From: Carboxydocella sporoproducens DSM 16521
Lineage (GTDB): Bacteria > Bacillota > GCA-003054495 > Carboxydocellales > Carboxydocellaceae
NCBI RefSeq assembly: GCF_900167165.1
Contig: NZ_FUXM01000003.1
Span: 1 to 64,000, forward strand
Length of the DNA: 64,000 nt
Reading direction: 5' to 3'
Shown here: one piece after another, positions 52,783-60,704 of the stretch
Layout: each line of letters opens with the position of its first letter
Position numbering within the stretch: position 1 is the first letter of the stretch
The notes under the pieces: generated by a model
What the model saw: only the letters and a program-made list of their open reading frames with translations
The model's database searches: none
Told to the model about the DNA's origin: nothing
Made by a program: the position numbers and the translations under genes

Positions 52783-53171
52783 GGCAGAGGGGTAGTGCTT
52801 ATGTGGAGCTAGTCCTGGTCTTGCCAGTACTGCTGTTTTTATTGTTTGCCATCCTTGAAGGCGGAATCCTCATGGGGGTGGACAATTCCCTGGTTTCGGT
52901 TGTGGATTATGGCATCAGAGCAATGGCGGTAGAAGGGGGAATGACAGAGGAGATTGAGGAAAAGGTCAGACAACAGCTCAACTTGAGAGGGATCGATCCC
53001 GACCAGGTGAGAATAGAAGCCAGCTGGCAGCCGGTTCAGTTTCAGGAGGAGATTTTTTTGCGCCTGCACTATGATTATCCCTTGCGCTTGTTTGCTATCG
53101 AGGATGTACTGGAAATAACTATCCCGCTCAAGGCGGAAACGGTGGGAATCAGTGAACATGTTTTTCGTTGA
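52620..53171 (+). CDS. TadE-like pseudopilin, start uncertain
   Basis: The recognisable protein begins at about 52779 (GQRGSAYVELVLVLPVLLF), a TadE leader and helix, and runs to 53171 (~130 aa). No ATG, GTG or TTG lies in frame close by: the nearest upstream in-frame start with any site is GTG 52620, inside the pilin gene in another frame, which would give a 54-aa leader of no likely meaning. Either a rare start codon (ATT) is used, or a frameshift near 52770-52780 joins pilin and TadE. The body of the gene looks intact. Confidence 0.7.
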   Translation: MAKTALRTRGFRAKCFISGPGGDFWDRSAIRFWPGNCAAISGHHRQICRHPSPLGQRGSAYVELVLVLPVLLFLLFAILEGGILMGVDNSLVSVVDYGIRAMAVEGGMTEEIEEKVRQQLNLRGIDPDQVRIEASWQPVQFQEEIFLRLHYDYPLRLFAIEDVLEITIPLKAETVGISEHVFR

Positions 53172-53598
53172 GGAAAAAGGGACCAATACAGGCTGGCTGG
53201 TGCTATTACTGCCAGTTTTACTGCTGTTACTGGGCTGGGTTACGGATATTTCTATGTTATATATTGCCAGTAACCAGCTCCAGCATATCGCTGATAAAGC
53301 AGGGGAAGGAGCATTGACCACTTCCATAATAATGAATGTAATCCAGGAAGAAGGAACCATAAAGGTAGACCCTGTTCAGGCAGAAGAAAATTTTCAGCGG
53401 CTTTTGACTGCCAATGCCGAGCGCGAGGGCTGGGTTTTTACTGATGTTAAGCTGACCAGGCTGGAGATAGAACCGGAAGGCCCGCCCCGGCTGAGCTGTC
53501 GCCTGGAAGGGGAATACAGGCCAGTTTTTATGGGTTTCTGGCGAGAAAAAGTAACGCTGGGGGTAGAGAGCGAGGTTGTACTGGAGGATATACCTTGA
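53152..53598 (+). CDS. TadG/TadE-like minor pilin
   Basis: A 148-aa protein with a short leader (EEKGTNTG), one hydrophobic helix (WLVLLLPVLLLLLGWVTDI) and a soluble part starting with IASNQLQHIADKAGEGAL, as in TadG/TadE-like proteins. GTG 53152 or ATG 53158 may start it. It overlaps the TadE-like gene and closes the operon. Confidence 0.75.
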   Translation: MNMFFVEEKGTNTGWLVLLLPVLLLLLGWVTDISMLYIASNQLQHIADKAGEGALTTSIIMNVIQEEGTIKVDPVQAEENFQRLLTANAEREGWVFTDVKLTRLEIEPEGPPRLSCRLEGEYRPVFMGFWREKVTLGVESEVVLEDIP

Positions 53599-53608
53599 TG
53601 TAAACAAT

Positions 53609-53640
53609 TTGACAGACAGGCTCTGAAAAAGTGGTATAAT
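53609..53640 (+). promoter_or_regulatory. Promoter of the candidate small RNA
   Basis: TTGACA (53609-53614) and an extended TGGTATAAT (-10 at 53635-53640). The 20-bp spacing is long, but a perfect extended -10 can act with a weak -35. Predicted start near 53647. Confidence 0.65.
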
Positions 53641-53646
53641 ATATAC

Positions 53647-53719
53647 GAACAACTTCACAACCTCCCAACACAACCTCTAACTTTTCTCCTGGCCCTTGGT
53701 TAACAAGGGCTATTTTTTT
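53647..53719 (+). ncRNA. Candidate C-rich small RNA with anti-SD motifs
   Basis: A ~73-nt transcript is predicted between a promoter and an intrinsic terminator (stem GCCCTTG/CAAGGGC at 53692-53710, then eight Ts). The 5' part is rich in C and A and holds CCTCCC (53661-53666), CCTC (53674-53677) and CTCCT (53686-53690), all complementary to GGAGG ribosome sites. It has no coding frame. Firmicutes small RNAs such as RsaE/RoxS act with similar C-rich single-stranded motifs. A leader of dacF is an alternative, but dacF has its own promoter after the terminator. Confidence 0.6.
53692..53719 (+). terminator. Intrinsic terminator of the small RNA
   Basis: A 7-bp stem GCCCTTG/CAAGGGC with GTTAA loop is followed by TATTTTTTTT. 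Confidence 0.85.
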
Positions 53720-53728
53720 TGGTATACT
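53700..53728 (+). promoter_or_regulatory. Promoter of dacF
   Basis: TTAACA (53700-53705) and TATACT (53723-53728) are 17 bp apart, with TTGG before the -10. The -35 lies inside the terminator loop of the small RNA. Confidence 0.65.
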
Positions 53729-53764
53729 TACAGGGGATGATGTGAGTGCAGGGGAGTGAAATCA

Positions 53765-55027
53765 TTGCTGAGAAAATGGTTTGTCTGGCTTATTCTAACT
53801 GTACTGGTGGGACAGGCAGTTTTGCCCGCCAAAGCCTGGACTGCCAGGGAACCTTTGATTGTCGGTAAAGGCGCGGTGCTGATTAATGGCAGAACGGGAG
53901 AAATAATCTGGAGTAAAAACCCGGATCAGAAGCTCTATCCAGCCAGTACCACCAAAATCCTGACTACTCTGTTGGCCCTGGAAAAGGGCAATCTAGATGA
54001 TATTGTTACAGTCAGCCGCAGGGCGATGCAACAGGAAGGCAGTGCCATCTGGCTGCAGGAAGGAGAGCAGATTAGTTTACGGGATCTGCTCTATGCTGTA
54101 ATGCTGAATTCCGCCAATGATGCTGCAGCGGCGGTGGCTGAACATATTGGTGGCTCGATAGAGAATTTTGCCCAAATGATGAATGAACGGGCCCGTCAGG
54201 CAGGGGCTGTCAATTCCCATTTTGCCAATCCCAATGGTTTGCCCAATCCGGATCATTATACTACCCCTAAGGACCTGGGATTAATCGCCTATGCTGCCAT
54301 GCAGAATCCCCATTTTCGGGAAATTGTGGCCAGCAAGACTTTTAATATTAAAAGACAGGATCCGGCGGCTTTGACGCAGTTAATTAATCACAATAAACTG
54401 CTCTGGCGCTATCCAGGAGCTAATGGCATTAAAACCGGATATACTGTAGCCGCTCGTCAGTGCCTGGTCGCCTCTGCCCAAAGGGATGGGGAGGAGTTTA
54501 TCGCAGTTGTCCTGGGCAGTGAAGGCAGAAATATCTGGACCGATTGTACCACACTTCTGGATTATGGTTTTAACAATTTCAAAACTGTACTGGCAGCTAA
54601 AGCCGGTGAAAAAGTGGGAGAAGTGCCAGTTAGTGAAGGAGCGAAGAAAGCGGTTGCCGTACTGAAAGAGGACCTTTATGTGACGGTTCCCAAAGACCAG
54701 CCTTTACCCAGCTGGGGCCGAGCAGCCCACCTGCTGGATAATGTGCAGGCACCGGTAGAAAAAGGCCAGAAGCTGGGGGAAATGGTGCTGCTCCTGGGGG
54801 ATAAACCGCAGGCCAGGGCGGAAGTGGTGGCGGAATCAGGAGTAGCCAAAAAGAAATGGGCCAGTTTTGTTACCAGCACGGGCCAGGTCTGGAGTGAATA
54901 TAAGTGGTGGTTTTTTGGTTCAGGAGGGATGGTGCTGGTCGGAGGTTATTTGCTGGCCCTGGCCAGAAAAAAGAGACGTCAGCAACGCAGATTTTCCCGC
55001 TATTATTACGATGATTCGGAATATTAG
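53765..55027 (+). CDS. dacF: D-alanyl-D-alanine carboxypeptidase (DacF-like)
   Basis: A 420-aa penicillin-binding protein 5 family enzyme. A signal peptide (to AKAW) precedes the catalytic domain with SxxK in PASTTKIL, SxN in NSANDA and KTG in GIKTGYTVAA. A PBP5-C-like domain (about 265-360) and a C-terminal transmembrane helix with a basic tail (RKKRRQQRR) follow. It trims peptidoglycan stem peptides; in Bacillus DacF acts in spore cortex synthesis. TTG 53765 has GGGGAG at good spacing; GTG 53756 sits on that site. Confidence 0.94.
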   Translation: MLRKWFVWLILTVLVGQAVLPAKAWTAREPLIVGKGAVLINGRTGEIIWSKNPDQKLYPASTTKILTTLLALEKGNLDDIVTVSRRAMQQEGSAIWLQEGEQISLRDLLYAVMLNSANDAAAAVAEHIGGSIENFAQMMNERARQAGAVNSHFANPNGLPNPDHYTTPKDLGLIAYAAMQNPHFREIVASKTFNIKRQDPAALTQLINHNKLLWRYPGANGIKTGYTVAARQCLVASAQRDGEEFIAVVLGSEGRNIWTDCTTLLDYGFNNFKTVLAAKAGEKVGEVPVSEGAKKAVAVLKEDLYVTVPKDQPLPSWGRAAHLLDNVQAPVEKGQKLGEMVLLLGDKPQARAEVVAESGVAKKKWASFVTSTGQVWSEYKWWFFGSGGMVLVGGYLLALARKKRRQQRRFSRYYYDDSEY

Positions 55028-55073
55028 AACTTTCCATTGCTGACACAAATCGACAGTTGTTGTTGTGCCTTCC

Positions 55074-55082
55074 TGCTATAAT
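55074..55082 (+). promoter_or_regulatory. Extended -10 promoter for the Spo0E-like gene
   Basis: TGCTATAAT is a consensus extended -10, 24 bases before the start codon; the -35 region (TTGTTG at 55057) is at a poor spacing. Confidence 0.55.
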
Positions 55083-55105
55083 TGAATTAGAAGGAGGCGA
55101 GCGGT

Positions 55106-55282
55106 ATGAGAAAACAATTCTTAGAGCTGTTGCTGGAAATGATTGATCGGGAGCGAAGCAAACTGGAGGAGCTCTGGCTGGAATGGGGTAGCACCCAGCA
55201 CCCCCTGGTTTACCACCAGAGCTGTAAGCTGGACAAATTGATCAACCTTTACCAGCGCCAGAAGTTTTTTTGTAGTTGTTGA
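55106..55282 (+). CDS. Spo0E-like aspartyl-phosphate phosphatase
   Basis: A 58-aa protein. The pattern MIDRERSKLEELW, HPLVYHQSCKLDKLINLYQ holds the Spo0E signature (SxxLD) and two predicted helices. Spo0E-like proteins dephosphorylate Spo0A~P and delay sporulation. AGGAGG lies seven bases before the ATG. It ends in an unusual Cys tail (FFCSC). The gene has its own promoter and terminator. Its presence supports a spore-former. Confidence 0.82.
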   Translation: MRKQFLELLLEMIDRERSKLEELWLEWGSTQHPLVYHQSCKLDKLINLYQRQKFFCSC

Positions 55283-55299
55283 AAAGAAGCCTGCTGATA

Positions 55300-55337
55300 A
55301 TTCTGAAGGCAAATGAATCGGCCTTCAGAATTTTTTT
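55300..55337 (+). terminator. Intrinsic terminator after the Spo0E-like gene
   Basis: An 11-bp perfect stem ATTCTGAAGGC/GCCTTCAGAAT (55300-55310, 55321-55331) is followed by a run of seven Ts. Confidence 0.93.
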
Positions 55338-55448
55338 GTTTTTTCTGTCTATTTAGCAGGGAAATTAGAAGACATGTAGAATATAGTGTTGTATAAAAGA
55401 TGCTCTAACAAAACAATTGTTACAAGACAAAGGAGGTATTTTCAGGGT

Positions 55449-56651
55449 ATGAAGGGAAAAAAGTTGTGGAGTCTGGTGTTAGCGGGAGCTTTGCTGGCTA
55501 GCGGGCTGTCCGGTTGCGGCACCCAGGCTGGCAAGGAAGGGGAGCAAAAGCAGAGTGGAGATAACCAGGCCGGTGGCGGCGAGATTTTAATCGGTACCAA
55601 CTTTGAGATGACCGGTAATGCTGCCTCCTACGGTCAGGGTTCAGTTAAAAACATCCGGCTGGCTATTGAAGAAATCAATGCTGCCGGCGGCGTACTGGGC
55701 AAAAAGATTCGCCTGGTGGAAGGGGATAACAAGAGTGAACCTTCCGAATCCGCCAATGTTACCACCAAGCTTATCACTCAGGACAAAGTGGTGGCCATTA
55801 TCGGGCCGGCAGCCAGCTCCAATGCGATTGCTGCTGCGCCGATCTGTGATCAGTTTGGCATTCCCCTGGTACCTTCCAGTGCTACCGCTTCTGGCGTAAC
55901 AGTGGACAAAGATGGCAAGACCCATCCCTATGTTTTCCGGACCTGTATGATTAACCCCTTCCAGGGTAAAGTTGGTGCTGCTTTTGCCATTGACACTCTG
56001 AAGGCCAAGACTGCGGTAATTGTGGTGGATAACAGTACCGACTACAGTAAGGATCTGGCTGCTGAATTTGAGAAGAACTTTATCGAAAAAGGCGGTAAGA
56101 TTCTGGGCAAAGAAGCCTATCTGGCCAAGGATACTGACTTCCGGGCTATCCTGACCAAAATCAAGCAAATGAATCCTGATATTATCTATCTCCCTGGTTA
56201 CTATAACGAATCCGCTCTCTTCATCAAACAAGCCCGGGAGCTGGGCCTGAACCTGCCCATCGTCGGTGGGGATGCCTGGGATTCCCCGACTCTGGTTGAA
56301 GTAGCTGGGGCCAAGGCGCTGAACAATACTTTCTTCACTAACCACTATTCTATCGAAAGCCAGAACGAATTGTCTAAAAAGTATGTAGAAGCCTATCAGA
56401 AGAAGTATGGCGAGTTGCCTGATGCCATCGGTGCGATGGCCTATGACGCCGCTTACCTGGTAGCAGATGCTATCAAGCGGGCTGGCAGCGCTGATCCCAA
56501 AGCTATTCGCGATGCTCTGGAAGCCACCAAGGATTTCAAGGGCATTTCCGGTACTATCACCTTTGATGATAAGCACAATCCCATCAAGAGTGCCTTTATC
56601 ATCGAGTTTGTGGATGGCAAGCAGAAACTGAAGACCATCGTAGAGCCCTAA
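55449..56651 (+). CDS. livJ: Branched-chain amino acid ABC transporter binding lipoprotein
   Basis: A 400-aa periplasmic-binding-type lipoprotein. The signal ends in the lipobox LSGC near residue 22, then a linker and a type I binding fold: IGTNFEMTGNAASYGQ, EEINAAGGVLGKKI, AIIGPAASSNAIAAAP and TDFRAILTKIKQMNPDII match Leu/Ile/Val receptors. No permease or ATPase gene adjoins, so it must use a system encoded elsewhere. AGGAGG is twelve bases upstream of the ATG, slightly far; GGGT is nearer. A terminator follows. Confidence 0.92.
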   Translation: MKGKKLWSLVLAGALLASGLSGCGTQAGKEGEQKQSGDNQAGGGEILIGTNFEMTGNAASYGQGSVKNIRLAIEEINAAGGVLGKKIRLVEGDNKSEPSESANVTTKLITQDKVVAIIGPAASSNAIAAAPICDQFGIPLVPSSATASGVTVDKDGKTHPYVFRTCMINPFQGKVGAAFAIDTLKAKTAVIVVDNSTDYSKDLAAEFEKNFIEKGGKILGKEAYLAKDTDFRAILTKIKQMNPDIIYLPGYYNESALFIKQARELGLNLPIVGGDAWDSPTLVEVAGAKALNNTFFTNHYSIESQNELSKKYVEAYQKKYGELPDAIGAMAYDAAYLVADAIKRAGSADPKAIRDALEATKDFKGISGTITFDDKHNPIKSAFIIEFVDGKQKLKTIVEP

Positions 56652-56659
56652 GAGAAAGG

Positions 56660-56699
56660 CAGCCCACTACAGTGAGAGGTAGTGGGCTGTTGTTTTTTT
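56660..56699 (+). terminator. Intrinsic terminator after livJ
   Basis: CAGCCCACTAC (56660-56670) pairs perfectly with GTAGTGGGCTG (56679-56689), followed by TTGTTTTTTT. Confidence 0.93.
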
Positions 56700-56783
56700 C
56701 TGTCAACAAAAAGCAGGATTTCAGGGATAAATGTCGAATGTGTCAACTGTTAAAACCTGAACAAGCGAAGGGAAGTGTGGGAG

Positions 56784-58487
56784 ATGAAGCTCTGGCGTTT
56801 GCGCTTGAATTTTCGCTGGAAACTGGCTGTTGTCTTGATGTTTGCCGTTTTCATCACAGCGGTTTCCATGGGTATCTATGCGGTTTATCAGGAAAAACAG
56901 GAGCTGGCAGCTGTTGTTCAGGAGCGATTGCGACATAATGGCAGGATGGCACTGGCTTACCTGGATGTGTTATATCCAGGGCCCTGGCGGGTGGAAAATG
57001 GCCTCCTGTACAAGGGGAATATTCAGATCTCCTACAATGACCGGCTAGTTGATGATTTGCGGGATAAAACCGAGTGCCTGGTTACCTTCTTCCTGGGGGA
57101 TACCAGAGTTGCCACTACAATCCGGGATGAGTTCGGTCGGCGCATAATTTCCACCCAGGCCGCACCGGAGATAGCCCGACAGGTGCTGGCTGGCAAGGAA
57201 TTTCAAGGGGAAGCTGACGTACTGGGCAAAAAACTGCAGACAGCCTACTTTCCTTTGCAAGATGAAAATGGTCGCACTATCGGTATGTTTTTTATCGGCA
57301 GTGACCACCGGGACTATGATGCCAAATTGAATGGTTTAATCTGGAATTTCATTTGGGCCCTCCTGTTTGGCCAGCTGATGGCCAATGTCCTGGCCTGGTA
57401 TGTCGCCCGTCATTTCAGCCGACCGGTGCAGGCCATACAGCAGGCTATGTCCCGGGCGGAGCAGGGGGATTTGACAGTGCGGGTCCCTGTTACCACCAAG
57501 GATGAACTGGGGGATCTGGCGGATAATTTCAACAGCATGCTGTTGCGCCTGAGCCAGGCCTTCCAGGAAGTGAATGAAACTGCCCACCAGCTGGCGGGCT
57601 CAGCCCAGCAATTATCTTCAGCGGCGGAAGAATCCAGTCGTACTACCGAGCAGATTGCCTCTACCATCAATCAGGTGGCCCAGGGGACAGAAAGTCAGGC
57701 CAAGAGCGTGGAGGATACAGCCAATATTATCAGTGAAATGTCCAAACTGGCCCAGCAAATTGCGGCCAATGCCCATGGCGTTTTGTCTGCGGCCCGGGAG
57801 ATGGATGAAAGTGCCCAGGCCGGGGAAAAAGCCATTGAGCAGGTAATGGAAAAAATGGCCCATATCAATCAGTCAGTTGCTGAATTTGCTAACCAGATTA
57901 GCTCTCTGGGCAACAGAAGTCAGGAGATCGGCAAGATCGTAGATGTGATTACCGGTATTGCCAAGCAGACCAATTTACTGGCTTTAAATGCTGCCATTGA
58001 GGCAGCCCGGGCCGGTGAACATGGCCGCGGTTTTGCTGTAGTGGCAGATGAGGTGCGCAAGCTGGCAGAACAATCCGCTGAAGCCACCACCCAGATTTCG
58101 GGCCTGATTAAAGAAATTCAGGGTGAAACGGTAAAGGCAGTGCAGGGCATGGAAGAGCGCCGGCAGGAAGTAGAGCAGGGCACGGCCATCGCCCAGAACG
58201 CAGTCCTGGCTTTCCGAAATATTATCGAGGCTATCAATAAGGTCAATAACCAGATTGCCTCTGTGACTCAGGCTACTGACCAGATGGCGGAAGGCGGCGA
58301 TGTGGCTGTGCAGGCTATCGAAAACATTGCCAGCATATCCGAACAGACAGCGGCCAGTGCCCAGCAGGTGGCGGTTGCTGCCGAGGAACAGACCGCCTCT
58401 TCCCAGGAAGTGGCTGCATCAGCAGGTATGCTGTCATCACTGGCTGATCGCTTGCAAAGCATTACCAGTCGCTTTCAAGTCAAATAG
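56784..58487 (+). CDS. Methyl-accepting chemotaxis protein
   Basis: A 567-aa receptor. TM1 (about 12-32) and TM2 (about 185-205) flank an extracellular single-Cache domain; a HAMP domain (about 207-260) and the MCP signalling coiled coil follow, with the hairpin tip block [18 protein letters not shown] and [19 protein letters not shown]. Ligand unknown. ATG 56784 has GGGAG and AAGGGAAG upstream. It stands alone. A GC-rich inverted repeat follows. Confidence 0.96.
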   Translation: MKLWRLRLNFRWKLAVVLMFAVFITAVSMGIYAVYQEKQELAAVVQERLRHNGRMALAYLDVLYPGPWRVENGLLYKGNIQISYNDRLVDDLRDKTECLVTFFLGDTRVATTIRDEFGRRIISTQAAPEIARQVLAGKEFQGEADVLGKKLQTAYFPLQDENGRTIGMFFIGSDHRDYDAKLNGLIWNFIWALLFGQLMANVLAWYVARHFSRPVQAIQQAMSRAEQGDLTVRVPVTTKDELGDLADNFNSMLLRLSQAFQEVNETAHQLAGSAQQLSSAAEESSRTTEQIASTINQVAQGTESQAKSVEDTANIISEMSKLAQQIAANAHGVLSAAREMDESAQAGEKAIEQVMEKMAHINQSVAEFANQISSLGNRSQEIGKIVDVITGIAKQTNLLALNAAIEAARAGEHGRGFAVVADEVRKLAEQSAEATTQISGLIKEIQGETVKAVQGMEERRQEVEQGTAIAQNAVLAFRNIIEAINKVNNQIASVTQATDQMAEGGDVAVQAIENIASISEQTAASAQQVAVAAEEQTASSQEVAASAGMLSSLADRLQSITSRFQVK

Positions 58488-58498
58488 ACCCTGCGATA

Positions 58499-58520
58499 TG
58501 TGGCGGTGAAAACCGCCACA
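58499..58520 (+). terminator. Stem-loop after the chemotaxis receptor
   Basis: TGTGGCGGT pairs perfectly with ACCGCCACA around GAAA. There is no T run, so it is either a weak terminator or an mRNA end-stabilising hairpin. Confidence 0.5.
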
Positions 58521-58534
58521 AAATGTTCACATTT

Positions 58535-58569
58535 ATACTATTGCTTGTAGTAATGCGAGGAAGTATAAT
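58535..58569 (+). promoter_or_regulatory. blaI promoter with BlaI/MecI-type operator over the -35
   Basis: TTGCTT (58541-58546) and TATAAT (58564-58569) are 17 bp apart. TACTA (58536-58540) and TAGTA (58548-58552) form an inverted repeat around the -35; read in reverse it gives ATTACTACA...TAGTAT, close to the BlaI/MecI operator (TACTACA-type half-sites). It suggests autorepression of the BlaI/M56 pair. Confidence 0.72.
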
Positions 58570-58601
58570 TTCTATAGAAAGCCAAGGAGGTAGGTGAGAA
58601 A

Positions 58602-59036
58602 ATGTTCTGGCGCAAACTGGGAATAGAGTTCAAACCTCATAAAACTGGCTTGAGCAAAGTACTGGGGGAATTAGAAGCAGAAATCATGGAGATTGTCTGG
58701 CAGCATGACCGTCCGGTTACAGTACGGGAAGTATATGAAGAACTGCGGGAGCGCCGTTCTATCGCCTACACCACCGTCATGACCATTATGAGTCGGCTGG
58801 CTGAGAAGGAACTGCTGCAAAAGACCCAGGAGTCCAATTATTATCTCTACTCTCCCGTATATTCCCGCGAGGAATTTACAACAAAAGTAGTTTCCCTGGT
58901 GCTAGATGGTTTGCTGGCCGATTTTGCCCAGCCCGTTCTCTCCCACCTGGTGGAGAAAATCCAGGACGAGGATGAAGAAAAGCTGGCCCAGCTGGAACAG
59001 CTGATTCGGGAGCGACGAGCTAAAGGAGGCAAATAG
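58602..59036 (+). CDS. blaI: BlaI/MecI/CopY-family repressor
   Basis: A 144-aa winged-helix repressor. LGELEAEIMEIVWQHDRPVTVREVYEEL and the recognition helix SIAYTTVMTIMSRLAEK are family signatures, and the C-terminal helical dimer domain (LADFAQPVLSHLV) follows. It is inactivated by proteolysis through a partner like the M56 gene downstream. No beta-lactamase gene is nearby, so its target here may be only its own operon or a distant cell-wall gene. AGGAGGT lies before the ATG. Confidence 0.93.
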   Translation: MFWRKLGIEFKPHKTGLSKVLGELEAEIMEIVWQHDRPVTVREVYEELRERRSIAYTTVMTIMSRLAEKELLQKTQESNYYLYSPVYSREEFTTKVVSLVLDGLLADFAQPVLSHLVEKIQDEDEEKLAQLEQLIRERRAKGGK

Positions 59037-59037
59037 T

Positions 59038-60021
59038 TTGTCTAAGCTGCATCCTTTGCTCATCTATGCTGCCTTTGGCTTGCCGATCACAGTGCCGGTG
59101 GTGCTTTTCTGGCACCGGCTTAGTGATAAAAAACTGGGCAGAGTCTGGCTGGAAAGGCTGTGGTTAACCCCTCTCTTGCTACCGTTTGTGATTTACGGCA
59201 TCAGCATGTTTTTTCAGCTCAATCGCAGCTGTGTCCTGGTAGCGGGCCCGGAGGGAATAGCTGGTTGGCCTGGGCGGCTACAGAGCTGGCTTTGTCAGGC
59301 CGGGACGGCCCTGGCGGTGATATTGACGCCGCTATTTCTGGTAGCGCTGGTGGTCGGAGTTGTAAAAGCAGGAGCTGCTTTGATCCTAACCCGTCGCCTG
59401 ATTAACCGCTATGGTTATTTGCAGGAAGACTACCGGGGGATTCTCAGTAAAGTCAATTATCTGGCAAACACAGCTGGCATTAAACCTCCAGCTGTGATAC
59501 TGACCGATTTGCCCCTGGGACAGGCGTTTATCAGCGGATTCTGGCAGCCGGTGCTTATCCTCTCCCGCCCGCTGGTGGTCGAACTGGATGAGGAAGAGCT
59601 GACAGCGGTGCTGGCCCATGAAATCGCCCACTGTCAGAGGGGTGATAACCGCCGTACCTGGCTGCTGGTGTTATTGCGGGATTTGTTGTTGTTTACCGGC
59701 CTATCCCCCCTGGTTTTTCGTCACTGGGAACAGCTTAAAGAGCAACTGGCTGATGGGAAAGCGGGCAACCTGGGGGCTAATCCCCTGGCCCTGGCCCAGG
59801 CCCTGTTAAAAACCAGAAGATTGAACACGCCTTTAAGTGGCTGGCGTCTCGCCCTGGATAACTTTTTGCCCCTTGCGCGTTTGGGAGGCAAAGGCAAACT
59901 GCAGCAAAGAATAGAGGCTTTGCTGGAAGAGGAACAACTACCTGGACATGCGGGCTGGGGGTTACTGGCCCTTGGCACTATCTGGATGATGGCAGGTGGC
60001 CTTCTGATCTTTTTTTGCTAA
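59038..60021 (+). CDS. M56-type membrane metalloprotease (BlaR1-like, without sensor domain)
   Basis: A 327-aa protein with about four or five transmembrane helices and the zinc motif AHEIAHCQRGD (HExxH). This matches the protease part of BlaR1/MecR1; the extracellular penicillin-binding sensor domain is missing. It likely cleaves or controls the BlaI-like repressor encoded two bases upstream. TTG 59038 has AGGAGG seven bases upstream. Confidence 0.88.
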   Translation: MSKLHPLLIYAAFGLPITVPVVLFWHRLSDKKLGRVWLERLWLTPLLLPFVIYGISMFFQLNRSCVLVAGPEGIAGWPGRLQSWLCQAGTALAVILTPLFLVALVVGVVKAGAALILTRRLINRYGYLQEDYRGILSKVNYLANTAGIKPPAVILTDLPLGQAFISGFWQPVLILSRPLVVELDEEELTAVLAHEIAHCQRGDNRRTWLLVLLRDLLLFTGLSPLVFRHWEQLKEQLADGKAGNLGANPLALAQALLKTRRLNTPLSGWRLALDNFLPLARLGGKGKLQQRIEALLEEEQLPGHAGWGLLALGTIWMMAGGLLIFFC

Positions 60022-60035
60022 GAGGCCACCTTTTT
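59994..60035 (+). terminator. Terminator overlapping the end of the M56 gene
   Basis: AGGTGGCC (59994-60001) pairs with GGCCACCT (60024-60031), followed by five Ts. The loop is long (22 bases) and holds its own T run and the stop codon. Confidence 0.7.
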
Positions 60036-60077
60036 AACAAGACAATATACTACGCGATGTAAAAGGAGGAGACCAAA

Positions 60078-60689
60078 ATGGCAAAAAGAGTAGACAAAAA
60101 GTCCATGGTATTACAGGGTAAGAAAAAGAATAGCTGGCTGCTGCCGGCAGCGGTTGTTCTGTCCCTGGCTATTGTAGGGGGAGCGGTGGCGCTAAAGACG
60201 TCCAGTCAGACGGCAGCTACAGATAAGGCTAATGTGGGAACCTATAATGTTGGTACCCAGGTGACTTATGACGCTGCGCAGAAAATAGAACAAACTGTGG
60301 TTCAACCGGAATTCAAGGACGGGAAAATCTATCTTGATCTGGAGCTGGTAAAAAACAACAAGATCGTAAAGTTTGAAATTCCTAACCAGAAAGTGACTTT
60401 GCCCAATGGCACCACTTTCAATTCCTTGCCTATTACTGCCTATGTGGCTCCGTCTGGCCGGGTTGTAGGAGCAGTATCTTTCTGCGAACCCTGTTCTGGA
60501 ACCAGCTTCCATATTGAAGGAAATGAATTGGTCTGCAATGTCTGTGGTACCCGCTGGACCCTGGAAGATCTGAAAGGGGTTAGTGGTGGCTGCCTGACCT
60601 ATCCTCCCGATGAGGTAAAGTATGAAGTTAAGGATGGCAAGATGGTCTTTGATGAAAAAGAACTGCGGGCCTGGCAACCGCGGGTATAA
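60078..60689 (+). CDS. DUF2318 protein (putative Fe-S/metal-binding, membrane-anchored)
   Basis: A 203-aa protein. A basic N-terminus and one hydrophobic helix (about 20-37) anchor it outside. The C-terminal domain holds the DUF2318 Cys pattern FCEPCSGTSF, CNVCGTRW and GGCLTYPP. In other bacteria DUF2318 genes accompany FTR1/P19 iron uptake and paired FtsX-like permeases (for example the Campylobacter P19 locus). AGGAGG lies before the ATG. Confidence 0.88.
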   Translation: MAKRVDKKSMVLQGKKKNSWLLPAAVVLSLAIVGGAVALKTSSQTAATDKANVGTYNVGTQVTYDAAQKIEQTVVQPEFKDGKIYLDLELVKNNKIVKFEIPNQKVTLPNGTTFNSLPITAYVAPSGRVVGAVSFCEPCSGTSFHIEGNELVCNVCGTRWTLEDLKGVSGGCLTYPPDEVKYEVKDGKMVFDEKELRAWQPRV

Positions 60690-60704
60690 AGGAGGGGTTT
60701 GTTC

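Noticed and set aside
43142-53598. Integrative conjugative element
   Set aside because: No relaxase, coupling protein, integrase or attachment repeats are visible at either edge.
55641-56576. 311-aa minus-strand frame in the binding-protein gene
   Set aside because: A shadow of livJ; the plus-strand product has a complete lipoprotein signal and fold.
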